DNA from: CALJDF01 sp038121105 | GTDB taxonomy: Bacteria; Pseudomonadota; Alphaproteobacteria; SHVP01 | DNA: 64,000 nt | Assembly: GCA_038121105.1 (NCBI GenBank) | Contig: JAYONB010000004.1 | Coordinates: 62,001 to 126,000, forward strand | Direction: 5' to 3' | Shown: positions 50,205 to 57,638 of the stretch, piece by piece | How the letters are laid out: each line of letters starts with the position of its first letter | How positions within the stretch are numbered: position 1 is the stretch's first letter | Made by a program: the position numbers and the translations under genes | The notes under the pieces: model-generated | Database searches by the model: none | The model's input: the letters and a program-made list of their open reading frames with translations, nothing else | Told to the model about the DNA's origin: nothing

Positions 50205-51002
50205 CTAGGCCAACGCACGACTGCGGCCACCGTCGGTGAGGATCGAGGTGCCGGTGATGTTGCTCGCCGCTTCCGAACACAAGAAGACGACGATGCGCGC
50301 GACTTCGACAGGATCGCCCATCGTTTTGAACGGGCTTTCTTTGGTGAAGTCGGCTTCGATCTCTTCAAGCGATTTGCCGGTGTCGCGCGAGAGGTTGTTG
50401 AACAAGGTGGTGATACGGCCGGTTTTGGTCGGGCCGGGGTTCACGGCGTTGACCGATATGCCGTCTGGGCCGGCTTCGTCGGCCAATCCCTTAATGACCG
50501 CCAGGAGGGCGGCGTTCGAGGCCGAGCCGGGGAGCAAGCGCGGGTTGGGTTGTTTGCCGGTGTCGCCCACGATGGTGACGATGCGGCCGGATTTTTGCGT
50601 CCGCATCGCGGGGATGACGGCGCGCATCATCCGCACGGTGGCGAAGAACTTGAGCGCGAAGGCTTGCTCCCACACCGCATCGGGTATCTCCCAAAAGATG
50701 CCGCCTTGGGCCGCGCCGGCGCAGTTGGCGAGGATGTCGATGCGGCCGAATTTGTCGACGGCTTGTTGGGCGATGGCATCCGGCGCGGCGGGGTCGGTGA
50801 GGTCGGCAATGATGGGCAGGATATCGGCGTCGTGCGCGCTGGCGAGTTCGTCGCAGATCGGCTCGAGCGGGTCTTCCTTGCGCGACACAAGGACGAGTTT
50901 GGCGCCTTCGGCGGCCATTTGTCGGGCGCTTTCCGCGCCGAGGCCGAGGCTACCCCCGGTGACGATAGCGACTTTGTCGTTGAGCTTGAGATCGATCGGC
51001 AT
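50205..51002 (-). CDS. atypical short-chain dehydrogenase/reductase lacking the Ser-Tyr-Lys triad
   Basis: A 265-residue SDR-fold protein. The cofactor motif TGGSLGLG (residues 15-22) and LANCAGAAQGG are intact, as is ISVNAVNPGPTKTGRI after the active site. The catalytic positions are not: the region normally read as Y-S-A-S-K-A-A is G-S-A-S-N-A-A (Gly159, Asn163), and the preceding Ser position reads IVGDTG. It may bind NAD(P)H without classical reductase activity, or use another mechanism. The gene is 57 bases upstream of the M24 gene on the same strand. Confidence 0.85.
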   Translation of the reverse strand: MPIDLKLNDKVAIVTGGSLGLGAESARQMAAEGAKLVLVSRKEDPLEPICDELASAHDADILPIIADLTDPAAPDAIAQQAVDKFGRIDILANCAGAAQGGIFWEIPDAVWEQAFALKFFATVRMMRAVIPAMRTQKSGRIVTIVGDTGKQPNPRLLPGSASNAALLAVIKGLADEAGPDGISVNAVNPGPTKTGRITTLFNNLSRDTGKSLEEIEADFTKESPFKTMGDPVEVARIVVFLCSEAASNITGTSILTDGGRSRALA

Positions 51003-51083
51003 GCCCGTTCCCCGTTTGCGGTATCCTTGGGCTCTTTGATGGATCGCGCGGGCGCGCGAGTCAACGCGGGTGGGTGGGGCGTC

Positions 51084-52211
51084 TTAGGCCGCGAACTCCT
51101 TGCGCAGGGCGTCGGTGTGTTGGCCGATGGTGGGGATGGGTTTGACCGGGGCGGGGTCGTCCGAGAGACGGATGGGCGAAGCCACCAGGGAGATATCGCC
51201 CGCTTCGGAGCCAACGGTCTGGCGGCGCAGTTGGGGGTGGGCAGCGAAATCTTCGACGGTGTTGAGCGCGCCGTAGGCGATTTTTGCGGTCTTGAGTTTG
51301 GCCGAGATTTCCTCGCGGGTGTGCTGTCCGAACACGGCGTTGACCACCTCGTCAAGCTGCGGGCGGTTGGCGACACGGTCGACGTTGGTCGCGAATTCGG
51401 GGCGGGTCGCGATGTCGGCATCGCCCAACACCTCGGCGCACAGGTTGTGCCATTCGCGCTGGTTTTGAATGGAGATCACGACCGGGCGGTTGTCTTTGGT
51501 GTCGTAAGCGCCGTAGGGCGCGATGCCGGGATGGTTGAGGCCGACGCGGGCCGGGGATTTGCCGGTGTGTTCTTGCAAGAGCAACGGCACCGACATCCAA
51601 TCCGATAGGGCATCGAACAACGAGACCTGCAAGCCGGTGCCTTGGCCGGTTTTCTCGCGTTGCAACAGCGCTTGGGTGATGCCCTGCACGGCGTACATGC
51701 CGGCCGCGATATCGCATAGCGAAACGCCGACGCGCGAAGGTTCCTCCGGGCCGCCGGTGATGGCGGCAAGACCGGTTTCGCACTGGATGAGGAAATCGTA
51801 GGCCTTCATGTCGCGATAGGGGCCGTCTTCGCCGTATCCCGAGATATCGCAGGTGATGAGGCGCGGGTACTTGGCGCGAAGTTCCGTGGAGCCGAGGCCC
51901 GCTCGACCGGCGGCGCCGGGGGCGAGGTTCTGGATGAATACATCGGCCTTTTCGAGCATGCGGTGGAGCAGGGCGTTGTCGTCGGCGTTCTTGATATCGA
52001 CGACGACCGACTCTTTGCCGCGGTTGAGCCACACGAAGTAGGCGCTGAGGCCTTCGACGGCGCTGTCGTAGCCACGGGCAAAATCGCCTTCGGCGCGTTC
52101 GATCTTGATGACGCGGGCGCCGGCATCGGCGAGGCGCGACGAGCAGAACGGGGCGGCGACGGCTTGTTCGAGCGAGACGACGAGAACGCCGTCAAGGGGC
52201 GCGAAGGTCAT
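51084..52211 (-). CDS. CaiB/BaiF family CoA transferase
   Basis: A 375-residue class III CoA transferase. Typical stretches are PLDGVLVVSLEQAVAAPFCS, RLADAGARVIKIERAEGDFA, FVWLNRGKESVVVDIK and GYGEDGPYRDMKAYDFLIQ. The catalytic Asp in LQVSLFDALSDWM corresponds to Asp169 of formyl-CoA transferase. Although the frame is open to 53318, the ATG at 52211 is the natural start: it overlaps the acyl-CoA dehydrogenase stop by one base. The partners suggest it activates an acid that is then oxidised by that dehydrogenase. Confidence 0.9.
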   Translation of the reverse strand: MTFAPLDGVLVVSLEQAVAAPFCSSRLADAGARVIKIERAEGDFARGYDSAVEGLSAYFVWLNRGKESVVVDIKNADDNALLHRMLEKADVFIQNLAPGAAGRAGLGSTELRAKYPRLITCDISGYGEDGPYRDMKAYDFLIQCETGLAAITGGPEEPSRVGVSLCDIAAGMYAVQGITQALLQREKTGQGTGLQVSLFDALSDWMSVPLLLQEHTGKSPARVGLNHPGIAPYGAYDTKDNRPVVISIQNQREWHNLCAEVLGDADIATRPEFATNVDRVANRPQLDEVVNAVFGQHTREEISAKLKTAKIAYGALNTVEDFAAHPQLRRQTVGSEAGDISLVASPIRLSDDPAPVKPIPTIGQHTDALRKEFAA

Positions 52212-53386
52212 TAGTAGCTGCGGGGGAGGCCGAGGACGTGCTCGCCGATGTAGCCCAGGATGAGGTTGGTCGAGATCGGCGCGACTTGGTAGAGGCGGGT
52301 TTCGCGAAACTTGCGCTCGACGTCGTATTCGGCGGCGAAGCCGAATCCGCCATGGGTTTGAACGCACATTTCGGCGGCTTCCCAGGCCGCTTCGGAGGCG
52401 AGCATTTTCGACATGTTGGCCTCGGGGCCGCAGGGCTCGCCCGCATCGAACTTGCGGGCGGCTTCTTTGACCATGAGGTTGGCGGATTCGATGTGCGCGT
52501 AAGCGCGCGCGATGGGGAACTGGATGCCTTGGTTCTGGCCGATCGGCCGACCGAAAACATTGCGCTCTTTGGCGTATTCGGTGCCCTTGTCGATGAACCA
52601 CCGGCCGTCGCCGATGCATTCGTGCGCGATAAGAATGCGCTCGGCGTTCATGCCGTCGATGATGTAGCGAAAGCCTTTGCCTTCGAGGCCGATAAGGTTC
52701 TCGGCGGGGACTTCCATATCGTCGAAGAACACCTCGCAGGACGAGTGGTTCATCATGGTTTCGAGCGGCCGGATGGTGAGGCCGTTGTTCTTGGCGGCTT
52801 TCATGTCGACGACCATGACCGAGAGGCCGTCGGTGCGCTTTTCGACTTGATCTTTCGGCGTGGTGCGCGCCAGCAACAGCATGAGGTCGGAATACTCGGC
52901 GCGGCTGGTCCAGACCTTTTGGCCGTTGACGATGTACTTGTCGCCTTTTTTTACGGCCGTGGTGCGCAACGACAGCGTGTCGGTGCCGCTGGTCGGCTCG
53001 GTGACGCCAAATGCTTGCAGGCGCAGCTCGCCACTGGCGATCTTCGGAAGCCAACGCTGTTTCTGTTCGTCGCTGCCGTGACGCAGGATCGTACCCATCG
53101 TGTACATCTGGGCGTGGCACGCGCCGCCGTTGCAGCCCGCGCGCTGGATCTCTTCCAGGATGGCGCCGGCATGGGTGATGTCGAGGCCGCTGCCGCCGTA
53201 TTCCTCGGGGATCAAGCACGCCAGGAAGCCGGATTCGGTCAAAGCGGTGACGAATTCCTGGGGGTAAGCCTTTTCGCGATCTTTCGCGCGCCAGTATTCG
53301 CCGGGGAAGTCGGCGCACAGCGCCCGGACTGCCTCGCGGATTTGATCAAGATCGGTGTCGCCAGCCGTCTCGGCGCCTGCGTTCAT
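52211..53386 (-). CDS. acyl-CoA dehydrogenase
   Basis: A 391-residue FAD enzyme oxidising an acyl-CoA at the alpha-beta bond. Family stretches are LIPEEYGGSGLDITHAGAIL, LQAFGVTEPTSGTDTLSLRT (FAD/substrate loop), VWTSRAEYSDLMLLLART and QTHGGFGFAAEYDVERKFRE. The C-terminal loop reads RLYQVAPISTNLI rather than the E-G-T motif that holds the catalytic Glu in medium-chain enzymes, as in a well-populated subgroup. It is the first gene of the minus-strand run; the CoA transferase gene is coupled to its stop. Confidence 0.9.
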   Translation of the reverse strand: MNAGAETAGDTDLDQIREAVRALCADFPGEYWRAKDREKAYPQEFVTALTESGFLACLIPEEYGGSGLDITHAGAILEEIQRAGCNGGACHAQMYTMGTILRHGSDEQKQRWLPKIASGELRLQAFGVTEPTSGTDTLSLRTTAVKKGDKYIVNGQKVWTSRAEYSDLMLLLARTTPKDQVEKRTDGLSVMVVDMKAAKNNGLTIRPLETMMNHSSCEVFFDDMEVPAENLIGLEGKGFRYIIDGMNAERILIAHECIGDGRWFIDKGTEYAKERNVFGRPIGQNQGIQFPIARAYAHIESANLMVKEAARKFDAGEPCGPEANMSKMLASEAAWEAAEMCVQTHGGFGFAAEYDVERKFRETRLYQVAPISTNLILGYIGEHVLGLPRSY

Positions 53387-53552
53387 GCTTAGGTCCTCGG
53401 TTTGTCTTTGGTTGGCCCGTCGGTGCGGGCGCGTCGAGCATTTTCTAACAGGTGGGACGGCAGAGCGGAAGAACGGGACTGAGAGCTAGGTCCGCCGACC
53501 GGTCACCATGCGCATCAGAGTGCGATCTTTGTCGATCACGAGGTATAGCCAC

Positions 53553-53581
53553 AAAAAAAGGGGCGCCGAAGCGCCCCTTTT
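53553..53581 (-). terminator. Rho-independent terminator of the lysine-rich protein gene
   Basis: On the minus strand GGGGCGC, a TTCG tetraloop, GCGCCCC and a run of T. It is a textbook terminator, 22 bases after the stop of the gene at 53603. Confidence 0.95.
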
Positions 53582-53602
53582 CGGTGGACCCTGGATTGAA
53601 GT

Positions 53603-54199
53603 CTATTTGGAGATCTCTTCGACGATCTTGTCGTAGTCTTTTTCAGTCTCGCCACGTGTGATCTGGTCGAGCTCCACCTGAACGATGCGCAAGATGCGCG
53701 CAATGTAGTCGGCCCGCCACTGCGCCCGGAAGGCCTCGGTGATGTCGTCGGGCTTGTAATCCTCGATCGCCTGATGCGACGCCCATTTCTTTTTCTGGGC
53801 CAAGCGTTCGTGGGTGTCGAGGCGTTCGCGAATGACCGAGACTTCGCCGGTCAAGGCCATGATCATCGCCAGCAACTTGTCGATGTTGGGATCGTCGAAG
53901 AAGTACGGACGACGGCCCTTGGCGGTGCGAATGCGCTTGACCTTGGGCTCGGGGTACGGATGGCCCGGAATCCATTTGCTCGAAGACGCCTTTGGTTTTG
54001 CTGCGCGGCGTGTCGATTTGCGCGCTGTGGCTTTCTTGGCGGTTTTCTTCGCTGCTTTTTTCTTGGCAGGTTTGCGTGCCGCTTTTTTAGCCGGTTTGCG
54101 CGTGGCCTTCTTCTTCGCGGGCGTACGCGCGGCTTTTCGTGCCGGCTTGCGGGCAGCCTTTTTCTTCTTTGCCGCGCCCTTTGATTTTCTCTTCGCCAT
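53603..54199 (-). CDS. lysine/alanine-rich tailed helical protein (solo paralogue)
   Basis: A 198-residue protein. Residues 1 to about 75 form a long basic low-complexity tail of Lys, Ala, Arg, Pro and Thr (repeats of the R-K-P-A-K-K-A type) like histone H1 or AlgP tails. After a linker (WIPGHPYPEPKVKRI), residues about 95-198 carry the helical domain YFFDDPNIDKLLAMIMAL and EVSVIRERLDTHERL, shared with the proteins at 30550 and 11184. It ends with the acidic-helical KIVEEISK, as the 30550 protein ends DEVVDVISS. Unlike the other two, it has no methyltransferase neighbour. It has its own ribosome site (GGAGG) and a strong terminator. A DNA- or RNA-binding role is inferred. Confidence 0.78.
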   Translation of the reverse strand: MAKRKSKGAAKKKKAARKPARKAARTPAKKKATRKPAKKAARKPAKKKAAKKTAKKATARKSTRRAAKPKASSSKWIPGHPYPEPKVKRIRTAKGRRPYFFDDPNIDKLLAMIMALTGEVSVIRERLDTHERLAQKKKWASHQAIEDYKPDDITEAFRAQWRADYIARILRIVQVELDQITRGETEKDYDKIVEEISK

Positions 54200-54369
54200 G
54201 TCGTTCCTCCCTAATGCAGGCGTCAGCGCCCCTCAAATTTCGCCAGATCATATGCTGGTTAGGGGGTACTTGAACACTGCGCACTGACATACGTCAAATC
54301 GCGGCGGGCCCTTCGAACGCCATGCGGGCTGTGTTAGTTTGCCCAGCCTTTTTTGGGGAGGACGGGATC

Positions 54370-55995
54370 ATGGCGGAGTACGACTATATCATTGTGGGCG
54401 CCGGCTCTGCGGGCTGCGTTTTAGCGAGCCGTTTGTCGGAAGATCCGTCGAATCGGGTACTTTTGCTGGAGGCCGGGGGGCGCGACTGGAACCCGATTAT
54501 CCACATCCCCTTGTTGGCCGGGGTCGCGTATTTCGCAAAGTCGATCAACTGGGGCTACGACACCCAGCCCGAACCCAATCTGAAGAACCGCGAGCTGCAC
54601 TGGCCGCGCGGCAAGGTGATCGGCGGGTCGTCCTCGATCAACGGGATGATGTACGTGCGCGGCCAGCCGCAGGACTACGAGACCTGGCGGCAGATGGGCA
54701 ACGAGGGTTGGGACTACGCCAGCGTGTTGCCGTACTTCAAGCGCGCCGAAGGGCATGTCGAGAAAACCGACTCGCCGTTCCATGGCACCGAGGGGCCGTG
54801 GAAGATCAAACGCGCCTATTCGGACAACCCGCTCTATCACGCGTTCTTCGACGCCTGCCGGGCAAGCGGTCACCGCGAGTCGGACGACTTCAATGGCGCC
54901 CAGCAGGAAGGCTATCAGTGGCACGATTTCAACGTCGTCAAGGGGCGGCGGCAGAGTACGGCGGTGGCGTTTTTGCGTCCGGCAATGAAGCGGCCGAACT
55001 TGCATGTGCAAACCCATGCCCTTGCGACACGTGTGTTGTTCGAGGGCAAACGCGCGGTGGGTGTCGAATACGACTGGCATGGAACGCGCAAACAGGTTCA
55101 CGCCGATCGCGAGGTCATTCTGAGCGGCGGGGCGATCAACTCGCCTGCGTTGCTGCAGCTTTCGGGCGTTGGAAACGGCGAGGCCTTGCGCAATCTCGGC
55201 ATCTCGGTGGTGCACGATCTGCCTGGGGTCGGTCAGAATCTGCAAGACCACCTTGGTGTGTACGTGCAGCACGAATGCTTGCAGCCCATCACCATGTATC
55301 GCTGGTTCCGACCCGACCGCGCGGTGGGGATGATGTTGCAGGTGATGCTGTTCGGTACCGGTGTCGGCGCGTCGCTGCCGTTGGAAGCGGGCCTGTTTGC
55401 CAAAACGAGCCCCGACTTGGAGACCCCCGATCTGCAGATTTCCTTGGTGCCGGGGTTGAACCTTGAAACCACGATGAAGGGGCAGGGCCAGCACGGGTTC
55501 TTGATTCACGTCTACCAATTGCGCCCGGAGAGCCGCGGCAGCATCGAGCTGACCTCGGCCAACCCGTTCGACAAGCCGCTAATGAAGCCGAACTATCTGT
55601 CGGCGCAAAAGGATGTCGAGGTGACGCGCGAAGGGGTCAGGATCGTGCGCACTCTGTTTGCCCAGGACGCCTTCAAACCCTACCTCGGGAAACCGATCTC
55701 GCCCGACGCGGGGGTGACTTCGGACGCCGATATCGAGGATTGGATCCGCGCGAGCGGCGAGACCGTGTTCCATCCGACCTCGAGCTGCAAAATGGGCACC
55801 GACCCGATGGCGGTGGTCGATCCGCAATTGAAGGTGCATGGCATCGACGGGCTGCGCGTGGTGGACGCCTCGGTAATGCCGGTCATCGATTCGGGCAACA
55901 CCCAAGCGCCCACGGTGATGATCGCCGAGAAAGCCTCCGACATGATCTTGGGGCGTACGCCGCTACCCAAGGAAGATCCGTTCGCGACAGCATAA
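54370..55995 (+). CDS. GMC family oxidoreductase (choline dehydrogenase-like)
   Basis: A 541-residue FAD-dependent alcohol dehydrogenase. The N-terminal fold YIIVGAGSAGCVLASRLSED, GMC signature 1 (GKVIGGSSSINGMMYVRGQP), signature 2 (GGAINSPALLQLSGVG), the catalytic His in VFHPTSSCKMG and the C-terminal GNTQAPTVMIAEKASD are all intact. The family oxidises choline, glycols and other alcohols. ATG 54370 follows GGGGAGGA. It is followed 9 bases later by a GatC-like gene and an amidase gene, so the three probably form an operon degrading an amino-alcohol or amide. Confidence 0.92.
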   Translation: MAEYDYIIVGAGSAGCVLASRLSEDPSNRVLLLEAGGRDWNPIIHIPLLAGVAYFAKSINWGYDTQPEPNLKNRELHWPRGKVIGGSSSINGMMYVRGQPQDYETWRQMGNEGWDYASVLPYFKRAEGHVEKTDSPFHGTEGPWKIKRAYSDNPLYHAFFDACRASGHRESDDFNGAQQEGYQWHDFNVVKGRRQSTAVAFLRPAMKRPNLHVQTHALATRVLFEGKRAVGVEYDWHGTRKQVHADREVILSGGAINSPALLQLSGVGNGEALRNLGISVVHDLPGVGQNLQDHLGVYVQHECLQPITMYRWFRPDRAVGMMLQVMLFGTGVGASLPLEAGLFAKTSPDLETPDLQISLVPGLNLETTMKGQGQHGFLIHVYQLRPESRGSIELTSANPFDKPLMKPNYLSAQKDVEVTREGVRIVRTLFAQDAFKPYLGKPISPDAGVTSDADIEDWIRASGETVFHPTSSCKMGTDPMAVVDPQLKVHGIDGLRVVDASVMPVIDSGNTQAPTVMIAEKASDMILGRTPLPKEDPFATA

Positions 55996-56004
55996 AAGGA
56001 CGAT

Positions 56005-56223
56005 ATGAACACCAAAAAAGTAGAGCCGGCCGACGTGCGTCGGTTGGCCGATGGCCTTCACGAAATGCCGATCGCCGATAGTCGCGCCGAGGCGTTGGCG
56101 GCCGAGCTTAATCAGCTCAACACCACCGCGATGCTGGAAAGCCGCGGGCTTGCGTACGATGTAGATGCGTTGGGCTTTTCCGGCGTGCTGCAAAAGCTCA
56201 AGCGGCCGAGGGGGCGGGGATGA
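56005..56223 (+). CDS. GatC/AtzG-like small protein
   Basis: A 72-residue protein directly before the amidase gene, overlapping it by four bases (ATGA). Its N-terminal half, VEPADVRRLADGLHEMPIA then AEALAAELNQLN, resembles the helical pattern of GatC, the small subunit that wraps the GatA amidase in tRNA amidotransferase, and of AtzG with AtzE. I infer that it is a dedicated small subunit of the downstream amidase. Similarity is by pattern only, so a different small family is possible. Confidence 0.65.
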   Translation: MNTKKVEPADVRRLADGLHEMPIADSRAEALAAELNQLNTTAMLESRGLAYDVDALGFSGVLQKLKRPRGRG

Positions 56224-57638
56224 GCGATATTCTCGACATGTCGTTGACGGAAGTGGCCGACGCGATTCAAGCCAAAACCGTGTCGTCGGTCGAAGCGACG
56301 CAAGCCTGCATCGATCAGGTGGCGGCGTGGCAGCCTAAGATCAACGCCTTCGTTTCGTTCGATGCCGAGGATGCCTTGGCCCAAGCCAAAGCCGCCGACG
56401 CCGATTTGGCGGCGGGCAAGGTGCGCGGGCCGTTGCACGGCGTGCCGCTGGCGCACAAGGACTTGTTCTATCGCACCGGCAAGCGGGTGACGTGCGCTTC
56501 GAAAATCCTAGGCGACCTGACGCCCGACTACGACGCGACCGTGTTGCGCCGATTGGCAGGTGCCGGGGCGCTGCATCTTGGCGGGTTGAATATGTCGGAA
56601 CTCGCCATGGGGGCGGCCGGGCGCAACGAGCATTTCGGCCATTGCCGCAATCCGTGGAACCCGGACCATATTACCGGCGGCTCGTCGTCGGGCTCCGGGG
56701 CCTCGGTCGCGGCACGCATGGTGTTCGGGGCGCTGGGGACCGACACCGGCGGGTCGATCCGTATTCCCTCGACGATGTGCGGGATTGTCGGGATCAAGGG
56801 CACGTTCGGGCGGGTGAGCCGACACGGCGTGATGCCGCTGTCCTATTCCCTGGACAATGCCGGGCCGATGACGCGCACGGTGCAGGATTGCGCGCGCATG
56901 ATGGGGATTGTCGCGGGCGCCGACCCGGAGGACCCCTCGACCGCGAGCGAGCCGGTGCCGGATTACGAAGGGCAGTTGGCCAACGCGTCGGTCAAGGGCG
57001 TGCGGATCGGGGTGCCGACGAGCTATTTCTACGACGATGTGGCGCCGACGGTGCGCGCGGCACTTGAGGCCTCGCTCGATGTCTATCGCGCGCAAGGCGC
57101 CGAGATCGTCGAGGTCGACGTGCCCGACATGGCGGTCTATCGCGATCTGTGCAACGTCGTGCTGAAGGTCGAGGCCGCCAATATTCATGCCGATTGGTTG
57201 CGCACGCGGGGCAACGAGTATTCCACCGAGGTGCGCGCGCGCATCGAAGGCGGGCTCTACATTCCGGGCGTGCGGTATTTGCAGGCGCAGCGCCTGCGCG
57301 GCGAGCATGTCACGGCGTTTTGCAATCAGGTGTTCGATGCGTGCGACGTGCTGCACACGCCGGGCCTACCGATCGAGGTGCCGACGCTGACCGACACCGA
57401 TGCGGCGGTGGGCGAGAATGCTTTGGCGATCAACGAGAAGCTCGCGTGGTGCATGCGCGCGATGAACTATCTCGGCCTGCCGGGTCTTGCCGTGCCGTGC
57501 GGCTTTTCGGGCAACGGGTTGCCGGTGAGCCAACAATTGGTCGGCCCGCCGTTCTCGGAAGATCTGTTGTTCGAAGTCGGCCACGCCTATCAGCGCGAAA
57601 CCGATTGGCACACCAAGGCGCCGGTGCTGCCGAACTAG
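56220..57638 (+). CDS. amidase signature family enzyme (GatA/AtzE-like)
   Basis: A 472-residue amidase. The Ser-cisSer-Lys triad is complete: Lys80 (PLAHKDLF), Ser155 (ITGGSSSGSGA) and Ser179 (GTDTGGSIRIPS). The overall pattern is closest to GatA and AtzE. No gatB is nearby, so a catabolic amide hydrolase is more likely than a tRNA amidotransferase. It is coupled to the small GatC-like gene upstream. Its stop overlaps the stop of the convergent typA gene by four bases. Confidence 0.9.
   Translation: MSDILDMSLTEVADAIQAKTVSSVEATQACIDQVAAWQPKINAFVSFDAEDALAQAKAADADLAAGKVRGPLHGVPLAHKDLFYRTGKRVTCASKILGDLTPDYDATVLRRLAGAGALHLGGLNMSELAMGAAGRNEHFGHCRNPWNPDHITGGSSSGSGASVAARMVFGALGTDTGGSIRIPSTMCGIVGIKGTFGRVSRHGVMPLSYSLDNAGPMTRTVQDCARMMGIVAGADPEDPSTASEPVPDYEGQLANASVKGVRIGVPTSYFYDDVAPTVRAALEASLDVYRAQGAEIVEVDVPDMAVYRDLCNVVLKVEAANIHADWLRTRGNEYSTEVRARIEGGLYIPGVRYLQAQRLRGEHVTAFCNQVFDACDVLHTPGLPIEVPTLTDTDAAVGENALAINEKLAWCMRAMNYLGLPGLAVPCGFSGNGLPVSQQLVGPPFSEDLLFEVGHAYQRETDWHTKAPVLPN

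Noticed and set aside
52212..53318. Upstream extension of the CoA transferase frame over the acyl-CoA dehydrogenase gene
   Set aside because: The extension is arginine-rich antisense-like sequence; the ATG at 52211 overlapping the upstream stop is the natural start.
53456..53552. Minus-strand run YLVIDKDRTLMRMVTGRRT ending in a stop
   Set aside because: It looks protein-like but begins inside a terminator, has no start codon and is under 25 residues; likely chance.
53997..54190. Short direct repeats resembling a CRISPR or satellite array
   Set aside because: They are codon-level repeats encoding the Lys/Ala-rich tail of the protein at 53603; there are no unique spacers. The same holds for 30890-31020.
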